Of a stretch of 64,000 bases of DNA, positions 45,774 through 58,744 are shown in pieces. Both the position numbers and the translations under genes were made by a program. The notes under the pieces were generated by a model. That model was not told the origin of the DNA. It saw only the letters and a program-made list of their open reading frames with translations, and searched no databases. The stretch's first letter is position 1; the number at the start of each line of letters is the position of its first letter. Location: NCBI GenBank assembly GCA_963969595.1, contig OZ018416.1, forward strand, positions 17,872,065 through 17,936,064, written 5' to 3'. The DNA is from Neckera pumila (lineage: Eukaryota > Streptophyta > Bryopsida > Hypnales > Neckeraceae).

Positions 45774-48741
45774 TTAACATACTCAAAATCAGCTTACACT
45801 GAGATTTCCAATGAAAAACATCTACATGAGTACAATTTCAACTTTTTTTTTAGAACTCATATTTTGGAAGAATAAAAATCCCAGTGGTCAGCACATTTTT
45901 TTTTTCTTTTCTAAATCAAGTATAAACAAATAAAAAATAAAAAATCTCACGAATTCATACTAGAATTTGAGCTATGGTTTTAGCTTGCCATTGAGTGAAA
46001 ATTAGATAAAAATATGTTTTTTCATTTCAACCGTACATAATTACTCTATATTATGGCATGAGAATGTGTGGAAAAAGTCCAACCCATTTGGCCTCATAGA
46101 TTGAGAAATATAAACATTCAAAGTTAATGGAAAAAGTCCTAGCTCACCTAATAACTTGCCCTCTCTCTATTAGCATGTTGCCCAAGCTTTCCCTAAACTT
46201 TTGAGCCGGTCATCCAATGGAACAATAATTAAAAATTCACAAAACTTATACAAGCTTGCATCTTTGGTAGAATTTTCATTTTCATACATTCAAAAATGAA
46301 TTTGTTTGAACCTAGACAAGCCTTCAAAAGCTCCAATAGAGCTTCTTGTCTTTTAGAGGGGTAAATCAACTCTAACCTCTCATGTTCATAGGATTTACAA
46401 ATATATGCTAGAATCTAGATGGAATAGTGTTAGTAATCAAGTTGAAATTAGGTCTACTTGAGATAACTATACTTAATTGCATTTGAAGAAGCAATTCATC
46501 ATTGTTCATATCATGAAATCGTTGATTCTTCAACAAATGTTGTTGAACTTCAAAAAAATATTCTAAATTCTCTTGTTATGCATATTTTCTACTCTATATG
46601 AACAAACAAAGATAACTACACCTAATTTCGACCACTTTCCAAAACTGACCACTACAAATTTTTGACTAAAATGTACTCCCACTATATATGAGAATCTATG
46701 GTGTTTTTTTTAAACACCTATTTCCCGCACTTTGAAATTTTGTAGCTTATTCATATGGTGCCCAAAAATGCATAACAAGAAAATCTAGAATCCCCTTTTG
46801 ACTACCAACAAGAGCCTACAAAATGTTTTTTCAATATTGTAATGAAAACCATGCTGAATCTGTGCAATTCTAGGTATATTTACCTTATAAATTTTGAAGT
46901 GATCCTATACAATGCAATGAAATTCCATTTCATTTGTTAAAAAAAAGAAAAAAAAAAAAAGACCCTACACTCTCATGAATAGAGTTAGGACATTTGGACA
47001 AGAAACTGCAGGAAGGGGTCTCAATTATATTGGCAGTTCCCATACCTCACCTGCAAACATAACTTACGTCCCTCAAAATATTGGTGAAGTAAGTTATGTG
47101 CAGGTGACATTTTCTCTCAAAATTTGTGCCATGACTGATGCCTGGGAACACATCGCGGATTCGCGGTCCCTTCTTCTCGAGACTCAACATAAATTTAACA
47201 GAAAATCAATGGGAGCAAACCCATCTGGCAGAATTCTATGGCACACTTGGAAAATTAATATTGAGATCATTTTTGATGAGTGGAACATGGACGGAACACG
47301 CTTCAAAATGCACGCTCTTTCATGGCCGTGGATCATGGCAGATCTGCCTTCCAATCCGATTCTAAAAGTTTTCCTTTCTTTGGGGGAAACCTTCACAATT
47401 CACCATGTTCCATAGCAATAGTGGTTGATGAATGAATTGCATTGAAATTAATATCCATCTTTTTCAAATTCAAAAAATAGAGGGAGAAAAAGAAGTCTTT
47501 TTTACAAGCCATAATGTTATAACATCCATGTTTATGTCTCATTTCTTTACATTTTGACAATGTGTTTTCAATAAATACTACTACCTCTGTCCCATTGAAA
47601 AGCTCCTTATTTTATCTCATGTTTTTCTTATACTAATTTCATTGACCATGTTGTAACATGTATAATTCAAAATGGTCTAAATTTTATATTGCCACAATCC
47701 ATGAAGAACATTGTATCTGTTCAATGCAACCAAAATAAAAATTGGACCCAAGCAAGCTTCCAATATGCGTACTCAAAACTACCAAAAAAACAAGAGGTAA
47801 AATCAAGAGCTTTTTAGTGGGACAAAGGTAGTCGTAGGTTATGGCATGTGCCTTTGCTGCAGCTATTGGGATGTCATGTGGCCAAGCCCTCCTTCGAAAT
47901 AAAAATAAAATTATATTTTTAATTTTTTAATTTTAATAAACTTCAAACTTCAATATCTTTTTTGTTGTGAGTCAAAATGCTACAAAACAAAGTCCGAGTA
48001 TTGTTCCTTATTGAGGGCTTTCCAGTGATACTAATAATGCAATTGGAGATGCACAATTCCAAAGATCTCACTATAACAAACAATTAACACCCAAACGCCG
48101 TTGGTGCCATTTTGTGCCTTTTGGATGAGAATCAAATGGGTTGAAAAGTATTTGAAAGAGTTTTTTCATCCAATTTTTTCTTTTTGACTTTTCATCTTGG
48201 ATTATGAAGAGTATCCAATGGTTCTAGCCTCAAATGGATTGTGTGGAGGACAATGTATTGAAGGCATGTAAGGAGTCGACAAGCCCCCCATTTTCGCTAG
48301 TTAGGTTGCTTTGTTTACGATCAGCTATAGTTTAGATAACAGCTCACGTAGAGCAGGAGCAACACAAATATCGGGGAGGTGTACATTGAAAGCATAGAAT
48401 GATCACAAGCTGTACATTGGAGGCTGCAATCATTACATGCATTGAAGCATTGTTGATTTTGTAATCAACCTACGGTTGAAAATAGGGTGACCTATTTAAC
48501 AAGAATAGGTTGAACGGAATCTTCATGAAAAGAATTCATGGTAAGTTTGTTTTTGAGGCAAAAAAATGTAAAAAATTTTATGAAACCCTTCTTAAATCTA
48601 TTTCTCTAAATGGGGAAATTTTTTCTTTCATCATACCCATACACCAAATATGTTGAATAGCTTCTTAAGTAATCAGAAATAGGTTGTCTCCCTTACACTA
48701 TCTTTAGACTTTAACTTTCTTCTTCGTCCGTAATTTACTTT
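45774..48741. other. Gene-free DNA
   Basis: No supported gene. An open frame at 46,975-47,415 spans a 60-base hairpin (47,047-47,067 with 47,089-47,107) and has no recognisable domain. Bases about 47,884-48,246 are similar to about 49,587-49,910. Confidence 0.4.
47884..48246. repeat. Dispersed repeat B, copy 1
   Basis: Shares ordered blocks (ACAAAACAAAGTCC, GGAGATGCAC, GCCATT, and TTATGAAGAGTATCCAAT) with 49,587-49,910. Ends are not defined and there is no coding capacity. Confidence 0.6.
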
Positions 48742-48992
48742 CATTAGATGACATTTGGGGGCACTGGAGGGCCGTTTCACGCCCGTTCCCAATGTTGGCA
48801 CATTTCTGCGAATGGCCGGTACGGGCTGTCAGAATTTTTTTTTTTTCCCAAATATCATTTTAAGCAAAAAAAAATTTCAAAAATGACGTGGCACGGTATT
48901 AGCCACATCAGCCAGCTGCTTCTCCTACGTTCCGCAGTATGAGAACTTAGAAAAACTCGCAGTCTCTTAGAGGCCTCAAATGTCATCTAATG
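48742..48992. mobile_element. CATTAG-ended TIR element 3 (251 bp)
   Basis: Ends are inverted repeats (CATTAGATGACATTTGGGGG at the left, reverse of the right end CATTAGATGACATTTGAGGC). Shares GGAGGGCCGT near its left end with the element at 27,195. No coding capacity. Confidence 0.7.
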
Positions 48993-49586
48993 ACTTAAAA
49001 AGCTCCAAATCTACCTTCCTGTCCCTACCTACCAGAGAATTCTTTTTTTTTTTTCAAATTTTAAAAGCATTCTATGGTTGCATGATAGATCGTGTGTCTT
49101 TGGGGCTTTGTGTGCCAGTTGAAGGCATCAAGTCCTTCCTGGGTTCAGTTCTGACTTTCTAGACTCTAGAGAGGAAACTGCATCGAAATGAATCCATTTC
49201 CAAACTGAACTGAAGAAGAAGAAACCGAAACTGAACTCGGTCAACAAGCATTCATTCTTTGCCACTTCTCAAAACGTGATTGACTCCCTTATCAATGGAA
49301 ATCGTCCATGTGTATTAAGAAAAAAAAAAAAAACAACACGTGATTGACTGCTTGGTTTCATGAGTTGAGTGAGCTCATCACAACTTTGGCCGGAGAAAAT
49401 GGATGAACTCAGTCTCCAACACTCCAATGGGTCCAAAATCCAGGTCTGACCAAGTCATCAGCAAAGCCAGGTACCTAAGACCCTGGAATCAACTTCATTC
49501 CCCGGCTCTTCCTGAAAGACCGGAGGGATGCAGCCGACTTACCCCAGGTTGTTGTTTTCCTTCATATTGACTAGTGTGCCTTGTGT

Positions 49587-49910
49587 CAAATAAAAAGTGG
49601 AAGTAATTTTCTAATTATTTTATTCATAAATTTTTTGAAATTCACTAACTTTCACACCGTACGTCCAAATATCACAAAACAAAGTCCAAGCACCCCTTGC
49701 AGAGGCCTTTCTGACGATACCAAGAATGCGACTAGGAGATGCACGGTTCGGGAAATCTCAACGTATTAACCCTGGAGCGCCGCCGACGCCATTCCGTGCG
49801 TGGCGTTCCGATGACAATAATATTGAGCTAAGAATAGTTCAAAAGCATTTTTTCATCTTCCTTTTCCTTGTTGACCTTTTACATTGGGTTATGAAGAGTA
49901 TCCAATTGAG
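49587..49910. repeat. Dispersed repeat B, copy 2
   Basis: Second copy of the repeat at 47,884-48,246. Bases from TTAA at 49,766 to TTTAGGGG/TTAA at 50,501-50,512 could also be a diverged TTAA-type element of about 740 bp. Confidence 0.55.
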
Positions 49911-52900
49911 ACTGTACTCTTTTCATTTCTTGTCTTCATAGAAATGAGAAGCTATTAAAAAAACGGATCACAAAATATGCTATTTTAGAATATTTTGGGA
50001 AATTGTTGTTCCTTGCTTTAAATCTGAAATTTCTCCACAAAAATGATATTTTTTGAGTTTGAGTCAAACTAACAAAATGAAGGTCATCTACTCTAGTTTC
50101 TACTCTAATTTGAATTTTGAAAAATTCCTAATACTGCATATTTCATTGCAATTTGAAAACTGGGTGTATATTCAATGTTTATTATTTTCTAATTATAGAA
50201 TGGTATGGAAATTGAGTTTACACCATGATGTTTGTCATTATGATATACACTTATGGTGAAATTTTCAGATTTTTTGAAATACTTTTCTATTCAATATGAT
50301 TTTTCTTCACTTTTTCTTCAAAAATTATTTAAAAAATTAATTTTCAACAAAAAAATCTAAATTTTTTTTGAAGTAAAGAAGACATGTACTTTTATCTCTG
50401 AAAAATAAATATAAAAATTTTCATACTTATCTTGGTGCAAAATGGTAGTAGATTGAGTGAGGGACAGTGAGGTTTGAAATCAATGGTCATGGGTCCATCA
50501 TTTAGGGGTTAAACAAAACAAACAACCAAACTTAAGGTATGGATTTTGGACAATGCAAGAAGTGGTCTTCACCGAAGCGATGAAACTATTTACGTCTATA
50601 AAAATGGATAAAATCTGCAATGTATGGATGAAAATTCATTTATTCATCTCCAAGAGTGTGCATTCATCCAAAATCGAGCGATATTGTGTCAAGATTAGCA
50701 ATCTAGCGAAGTCATTCACTAAAAATAGGAAGAATATCTTGCCATATATTTTTCCTATAAAAAAAATTTGCATCGCTTTTTAGCAAAAATTTGCTCAAAA
50801 GAAATGCCCTGCAGCATCATTAAACGATGCACCCTAAGACCATGTATTGAACCTCCATAATTTTTTGGCTCTCAAAGCTGTATTTTTTTTAACAGTATAT
50901 GAGTAAAAAAAAATTTATTTTATTTCTCAAAAATGAAATCATACGTCTTCTACATTCCTATTCTTTTAGATTCTTTTTTTGATAAAAATTGAAATTATTG
51001 CAAATTTATGAAGAACAAATTAAAGAAAAATTCATATCAAATTTTCAAAAATCTGAAATTTTCACCATTGATATATATTATAGTTTAGAACATCATGCTG
51101 TAATCTAAAATTCTATGTCATTTTATAATTACAACATCAATGACATTGGTTATAGGCCCAAAGTTCAAATTTCAATAAAATATTGAATTTTAGGGATTTT
51201 GTAACACTCCAAATTAGAGTAGGAAATTAGATTTAGTGAGCTTCACTTGAGTAGTTGGTCTCAAATTCAAAAAAGATCATTTTAATGTTTTGATTTTCTA
51301 TTTTATATGAATTTTCTTTGCTTTTTCTTTAAAACTTGAAAGTTTTTAGGACTTATAGAAGACAAATGCAACGGATGATTTCTATCCAATTCTTGGGTAC
51401 AACTTTACAAGAGGCATATCTACATTTTTGAGCTTAATTCAAGCCATTTAAGTTATTTTCTAATTTTATATGGGTACTTTTTCAAGAAGAAGGTTTATTT
51501 TCTTAATCAATATATGACTTTGAATTGACTTTCAAGTCACTATAGAAACAAAAAAACTCAACTATTCACTAGATGAGAGGATTATTTTTATGTTGATGAT
51601 TAAATGGACGGGCCTATGCTTTTGATAAAGCTTGATTTTGACAATCAAAGTGGCTTTTCAGCTATAAGATAGAAGGGCTCACAATTACATATTTAGAGTA
51701 AGATAAAATAAGACCGTATTTAGAGTAAGGTAGTTGCCATTACTAAATTATCATGAATGCTTTTGGATCTTATTTGCAATTGGGCAAAGATTTTAAGACA
51801 CTTTGTTGTACTTTTTTTGGCTATAATATGAATTACTGTGATTTTTCAAATTTTAACTTAATAGGCTTCAAAAACCATGCCCTAATTTTATATGGCTTAT
51901 ATATTTTAAATTAATCGTCTACTGGATGTCAAGATTCTTAAGGGTGTGTTTCTAAATAGGTTCTTAGAAATGGGTATGTCTACCATAGAGTACATCTACT
52001 ATAGAACAATTCCTTATCTAATCTCTACTTTGCTTGAAAACTTTATAATTCCTAAAATCAATATTTTATTGCTCGCTAAAGTTTAGAATCTCTAACCACA
52101 ATTCTAAAATATATACTGATATATTAACTTGGTTTACACTATATTGTTCCACATCATAATATCTTCCTATTGTGATATTTTAGATTGTATAAATAGAATA
52201 TTTTATATTTACTATAATTTTCTTCATTTTCCTTCACTTTTCTTTCAAAACTTCATAGTAATTTACATCATTCAAGAAAAAAATTTAAAAGTTTGTAGCT
52301 TCATCTTTTATTAAATAAATAAAAATAAAAAATTTATTTATAGTTTGTTGCTAAATGGAATATAAAGATTAAAAGGATGTGAAGCTTGACAATATGATCA
52401 TAGATATTATCCATTTACGATTAAGTTATAAAATATACAAAACATAACAATTGTTGTGAGCCATTTGATACTTGATACTCTATGAAAAACACCATGCTTT
52501 GGAAAGCCTTTTTGGACTTTGTTCGAGCAGCTCTCTTGAAGACACATTGAGAAATTCTACATATGTTTCTTCCACTCGTTTGCGTCCACACCAATCTACA
52601 AGAATTTGGAACCAATTTGACGACATTTGGTTCCATTCTCCCATCATGGCTAGACAGAATGGCAACTTAGTCTCTTGGAATAGAGAGGGCCCTTCCCTTT
52701 GTTCTTTCACTTAATCTTCTTTGTATTGTTTTTTGCTCTTATCTCTTCATTTGACCAGCCGTCAGACTTGGTTGTATTCTTGGTTATTTTTAAAAAAATG
52801 CAATGATCTGCCATTTGTTTAAAAAATTAAAAAAAAAACTCTATGAAAATTCTATAGATTATCCACTAGCTTGAAATTTTAATTCGTGTACATAAATATG

Positions 52901-54045
52901 CCAAGCATCTATTATTCCTAAAGGTAGTTAAATACATTTGCCATCCTACTATAGATTGTTTGTTTTAGGATACAAAGATGTGCCATATTTGAAGGTGCAA
53001 ATCATTTCTATTGACTTGACTTTTTTGAGAGTTTATAATGTAGCAATGAGAGTATTGCATAAGATTTTTTATTTTTGGGGATTTTATTATGCAATTTTTT
53101 GAAAGTGTTATATTCACAAACAAGGAGAAATGATGCAATTATTACTTTGTTAAGGCAGGGACCATGGAAAGAAGTTCCAAATCACTTGCCAATTTTTGAA
53201 TTGCATAGACATGTCAATTGTGGGGGTGACCATATTTTCATTTTTATTATAAATATAGAATTAAAAATGTAGTAAATTATTTTACACAATTGTATTTGAA
53301 ATCACTATACTTTTGGTTTTATACAAAGAAAATGGTAATTATATGCATACAAGCATGTGTTGATCATGTATGGAAATAGTGACCTTGTAGCACTTGGAGG
53401 TGGCCTTTATTTTCCAAGTGTAGAATCCATTCCCTTTTACATGTACTTCATTTTTTAGAGAGTGACATTTTTACTTTGAAGGAAGCAAGGACAATGAATG
53501 GATTTAGGAATGGATTTTGGAAGAGGTTAGCAGGTAACAAATTGTATGATGATTGCAGCCTACACCGTTCCTCTTTTGGTATTACAACAACCTTGACCTG
53601 CATATGTGGTCATATATTTGATTGTACCACTCTTTCTAATTTCATGTGTTTTAGTACATTAAACCATATTTGACATAGTTAACAAATACATCCTTATATA
53701 ATAGACTATACATTTCATATCCCTGATTTTTTTCCAAAAATGTGGACATCAATCCGTAGAGCCAATATATATCCAATGTTATTGTTTTCCTTGTCAAATA
53801 TAGGTTTTGCACATTTTAATGATTCTATTGTTTCCATTCGGGGTTAAACCCAAAAATTACCATTCTAAAAAAAAACTCTCTAAAAAAAAGACTTAAAAAA
53901 TAAAAAATGGTTGAAAAGACAAATATCTAATATTAAATGCAAATTGTATTGGAATGCCATTTGTCACACTTTTCACCCATTTGTTCTTGCTAAATCCTAA
54001 TGACATCCAAACATCTTTCTAATGTAACCTTGGAGCTTGATGACC
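49911..54045. other. Gene-free AT-rich DNA
   Basis: No supported gene. The open frames here are short and have no domains. Confidence 0.45.
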
Positions 54046-54153
<108 letters not shown>

Positions 54154-54617
54154 CAAGAATCTTACTATCTTTAGGGCAAGTTCTCAGGTTTCACAATAAA
54201 CCACATAAAACTAGAGCTTATGACTACATATCAAATAGTTATCACTTTGTGAAATATATTCTATCCTATTTTTTATATATGGAATCACAAATTTTCTACA
54301 CAACAAGTATTTGCATTCCAAACATTTAAAATTGCTACAAATTTCCAATAAAAATAAACAATATCTATATTAAATACAAAACATTCATTAAAAATATAAA
54401 ATTTAATCAAGAAGTGTATAGTTTCCTAGAAATCACTTGAAGTTAACCAAATTTGAGGTTGTTTTATATGACTTTGTTAGGGTTATTAGTCTCAACTTTA
54501 AATGGCATTAAAAATTTCATTTCTAAATTTTTTCAAAATTTCAAGTTAAAAATAGATTTTTGATATGATATACTTTATTTATTTATCACATATCAAATTT
54601 AGAAGAGATCCTTTTAA

Positions 54618-55480
54618 CCCAAAAAATTCCAATGCTATTTTTTTTGTTAAAAACACTCAAAATTGTCTTTTCTGTTGTATTCATCTAAGAAAATAGAAAG
54701 ATGTTTTTCTTAGAATCTAACCATGCGATCTTATACTTGATTTGTCTCAAATCATGTGGTAAAAATTTCATAGAGTTTGATCGTACAGTTTGGAAGACAT
54801 TAGCATTCAAAGTTGAAATCATTTTTTATTGAAATTTGTCTTGTAATTTTAGATGACTTTGACTTCCATTTGTGGAGTTTTTTTGCATTATATACTTTGA
54901 ATAATTGAGTTGAAAGTCAAGGAAAAAAATTTCAAAAAATACACACTTGATTTTCATTCTTTAAAAACTATTAGGTAGAATTAGATCCAAGATTGAACAA
55001 GAAACTAAGTCCTAATTAAAATGGTGAGGTTGTTCTAGCAATCATACTTAACCCTGTCAAACGGTATTTTTTTGAAAAATTGTGAAAATTGCATTCAAAA
55101 ATGAATCTTGTAAGTTATTTTTGAAAAAGATGCTTAGATTGCCCAAAACAAGATTGTCCATAACTTTCTCATTGTGAGTCCAAATAAAATGAATCAAAGC
55201 TTCACATATAGACAAAAATTTAATTTTTCAGGAAAAGAATTTAAAGTTTAATTTTGACTTGTTGTGATTATTTTTTGCTACCTGCCGACCTCAATTTTCA
55301 GCTTGTTATGCCATAGCTTTTGCTCCCGGGCAATGATTAAAATGAAATTATATTCCTAGGAAGCTTATGAGTTTTTCTATCTTCACAAAAAGTTCCAAAA
55401 AATCATGGTGAATATTGAGACCATATGAGCCTATCCAAAGTTGCATTTTAGCCCTCATAGGACCAATGGGACTTCCGGGG
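54618..55480 (-). mobile_element. TTAA-type element, copy 6 (reversed)
   Basis: Left flank TTAA (54,614-54,617), decayed end CCCAAAAAATTCC; right end ACTTCCGGGG with flank TTTA. The interior includes GTGAGTCCAAATAAAATGAA and the CCCGGGCAATG block in reverse family order. Confidence 0.7.
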
Positions 55481-56320
55481 TTTATACATCTATGAGATTG
55501 ATAAGATTAATGTCAATAATCTAGAAGCTGTTATAAGGCATTTTATGGTGATTTGTTTTAAACATTTTCGTGGAACTTGGACCTCACAAAATTAAAAAAC
55601 GAGGTGAAATGGCTTCACAATTCTCTGTGATGGCCATAAAAAGCACCTTAGCATTACAAATATGAATGAAAATAATCCATTTTTCACTGTGAGCCACTAT
55701 TTGTAAGGGCAATCCCACACTTGACACGGGAAAAGGGGCGTCAAGCCCTCACTTGGTGTGGCAATTCAATGAGCCCGGCTTGCGCGTGGCACATGTGCCC
55801 CATGGCAACAAGGGCTTGGGATGCGAAACTATGTATGCACAATTCTTGATTGAGCACCACCTTGGTTCTTGTTTGCTAGGCTTGCTTCGGTTGCTGGACC
55901 TACTTCTCAATTGCTATGCGTGCTTTGGATGTTGTGCGTTCTGCACCAATTGCGCTTGCGAGCTGGAGTCAAACTCTGCAATCTGTATCTTGGAAATTGT
56001 GACAAAGTAGTTAGCGTGTCCTTGCAAGATTCTCCATTTTGGCCGTGTGCTCTTCAAAATATGAAGAGCATGGCTATTTTTTATCTGCTTGAAGAGCCGT
56101 TGTGGGGCACTGCCACAATCGGGCATGGCAAGTCACCGTGTTTGGTATGCTTGAAGAGCCGCCATGGGGTTGCTCTAAGCCACTCTTTGTAAACCACTCT
56201 TCCTTTGCCAATCACTCAAGAGCCTATGACCACTTTTGCAGTATCAATCAAGATCTTCTGAACTGCTCTTGTGTTATCATTCAAACAATCAAAAACCAAA
56301 CAATGACCTGAAGGGATAAC
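55481..56320. other. GC-richer gene-free patch
   Basis: About 55,700-56,200 is clearly less AT-rich than its surroundings and has overlapping short frames without domains (one is Cys/Leu-rich, 55,753-56,010). Repeated GAAGAGCCG motifs suggest an internal duplication. It may be an old insertion; I cannot assign it. Confidence 0.4.
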
Positions 56321-56324
56321 TTAA

Positions 56325-57232
56325 CCCCTAAAAGCCCATTGTCCCTTCGGGGGACAAATGCGTTTTCTGGCAAGTACCTACGGGCTGAAATTTTCTCTTG
56401 ATTTTTTGAAACTTTTTTAGGAGGTAGAGAAACTGATTAGCTTCATAGGAATATAATTTTTTTCACAATTGGTGCTCGGGAACAAAAGTTATGACCAAAT
56501 AAGCTCAAAACAAGGGACGGCAGGCAGCACAAAAAATTTGCACTTTTTTTCTTAGAATGTTTTTTTTCTCATAGATTATATTTTTGTCTATCTAAAAAGC
56601 TTTGATTCATTTCATTTGGATTTGTTATGAGAAAGTTATGGACATTCTTGTTTTTTAGGCAGTTAGAGCATCTTTTTGAAAAAATAACTTGTAGGATTCA
56701 TTTTGGAATGCAATTTTTCCAATTTTTTCCAAATTTTTTTTTGGCATGGTTAAGTTTACTTGCTAGAATAATTTGACCATTGGGATCAGTGCATTTTAAT
56801 TCCATCTAAAATATATGAATATTTTAGATTTTCCTTCTATCTCGTACCTACTTTTATTTAACAATTTTTTTAATAATCAAAATTAAGTTTTTTGAATTCT
56901 TTTCTTTTGGGTAGATTGTCAACTCAATTCTCCACTATAAACAATTAAAGCTCAAAACTTTGTAGTGTAAAAGTTTTAAGTTAAAAATGTTCAAAGTCAA
57001 AAAATCCAGTCCCACAATGTGTTGAAAAATTTGTTTTTTCCACTTTAAACGTAGATATCTTGCAATCTGTGCTGTCAAAAATTCTGAAATTTTTTCCACA
57101 CATTCTCATACTAGTTAGGTATAAGATCCTACGGTTGGATGTGCAAAAAAAACATTTTCAAATTTTTTTCACTCTTTGCTAAAAAATGGCAGTTTTGGGT
57201 GTTTTTTGGCAGAAAAAAGGCCTTGATACCCT
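56325..57232 (+). mobile_element. TTAA-type element, copy 7 (right end lost)
   Basis: Left end intact: TTAA (56,321-56,324), CCCCTAAAAGCCCATTGTCC. The interior is the clearest family representative. The right end reads AAGGCCTTGATACCCTTTG and lacks the usual TTTAGGGG/TTAA, so it is truncated or mutated where the GC-richer gene region begins. Confidence 0.75.
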
Positions 57233-57973
57233 TTGAAAAGTCGCCTGGTGTGACATTCTTTTTAGTGCAAAACTCAGGGTTAGGGTTTAAGGATTGAGTG
57301 ACGGGCAGGCTATTTGTCATCCACTCTACGTTCATCCATGCCCGCCGACGTCAAGGAGACCTATGGGTGTCGGAAACTCCAGATGAAGAACGGTTGCTGG
57401 TAATAAAAGGTCCCAGCTTTAGGGTGGGAGAGTACTGAGCATGGTGGTGTTTAAAACTTACAAGAAAGCCTGGGGTGCAAACTGAAGCAGGGGCTGATGA
57501 AAGAAAGCCTGTACAGGAATGCAGACTTGGCTGAATGGCCGTGTCGCTGCTTGCTTGGCTGTGGGACCGCCAGCTGCTGCACTGCACCCCCACCAGTAAG
57601 TTAACTGAAGTTCAGCTTACCCCACCCATGGACTCGCTCTTCGACTACTCCAGCATCATTATTATGATTATTCCCGACCTTCAATGCTTCTGCCTCGGGT
57701 CCCGCGCCATGGTCTTCATTCAATCCACCAGATGCCGCATCAACGGGGAGCTTTCCACGTAACGTTGGATTGTTTCTCCGGAACGAGGGAGGACCCAGTT
57801 TTGTTGAAGCGTGCGAGAGAGAGAGACTGAGAGAGAGAGAGAGAAGAAGTTCGATTGCAACTGGATGCCGCGAGCTCCTGGCTTCTGGTAGTACCAATCT
57901 CACGAGTACCAACTTAGAAGGCTCTGTTGTTGCTATGGTGTCGGGAGGTGATTGAGGCTGCCTACCTTATATT
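57233..57973. other. Upstream GC-richer DNA with a (GA)n run
   Basis: A (GA)n-type microsatellite with a few interruptions spans about 57,812-57,845. Open frames on both strands have no recognisable domain and no ATG start that I can defend. Confidence 0.4.
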
Positions 57974-58408
57974 CTAGTTTATATTATTTGGGTTGTTGAT
58001 CACACCGGATTTCGGTAGCTTGAAACTAATTTTTCTGCGCTTCTGCATATGGTCGGCCGAAGTGGAAGGCTTTGCGGCACCTTTGGACTCGAAGAGGACT
58101 GTTTTTTGCAATAGGAAGACGACTCGTAGGGCATTGGAGGACCTTGCTGATCTTGCAATCATTGAGCCGGAGGAGGAGGAGCGTACCTTGATTCGGGCTT
58201 GCAAAAATCTCTCGCCTTTGTTTTCTCGGCTTGTGCTGTCGAGTTTGCAATAGATCGCAAACTCGGCCGCTTGGTGGATGCCCCAGAAGACCTTAGCATT
58301 CTGATCGACTGGTCGGCTTTTCTCGATCAAGCGCTCGTGACGTACGGTGATGAAAATGCTTGGACCTTCATTGGTGAGGTCTTTAGCCATGGCCATGGCC
58401 ATAGCCAT
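57974..58408 (-). CDS. Hypothetical 144-residue protein (uncertain)
   Basis: A minus-strand frame starts MAMAMAMAKDLTNEGPSIFI and ends KSGVINNPNNIN; its first residues come from a GGCCAT repeat. I recognise no family. Both strands of this stretch are open: on the plus strand RALEDLADLAIIEPEEEERT (to 58,253) and, in another frame, RKLGRLVDAPEDLSILIDWS (to 58,426) also read like protein. It could therefore be a remnant of a plus-strand gene or retroelement with a frameshift, or the leader region of the coiled-coil gene that starts at 58,745. Confidence 0.2.
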   Translation of the reverse strand: MAMAMAMAKDLTNEGPSIFITVRHERLIEKSRPVDQNAKVFWGIHQAAEFAIYCKLDSTSRENKGERFLQARIKVRSSSSGSMIARSARSSNALRVVFLLQKTVLFESKGAAKPSTSADHMQKRRKISFKLPKSGVINNPNNIN

Positions 58409-58744
58409 GCGCTTTTCTGGAGATAGCACTTGCAGGCTATGGGCTAAGAACCGTACCCCTAACCTTGTTATTTAGAAGAAAAAGAAGCTAGGACGCTGTT
58501 TTGGCCCTGCAACAAGCGGATTGGCACCATATTGGAATGTCCGCGCGTGCAAGGAAAAACAGTTTCTATCTGTGGATGGTGTGCCTTTGCCGGCGGAAGC
58601 CACAGCAGGCTGGGAGCTAATGATTCCCAAGCAGGAACCTCCGCCCCATTTCTGCAGCGCAAGATGTGGATAGAGCCTGTGCAGATTGCGCGGAGGAGAT
58701 CGAATTGACACTGGAGCGCTCAGGTGGAGAGAAGGGGAGGGAGG

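Noticed and set aside
46975..47415. 146-codon open frame in the transposon-rich region
   Set aside because: Contains a palindrome, has no recognisable domain and no supporting neighbours.
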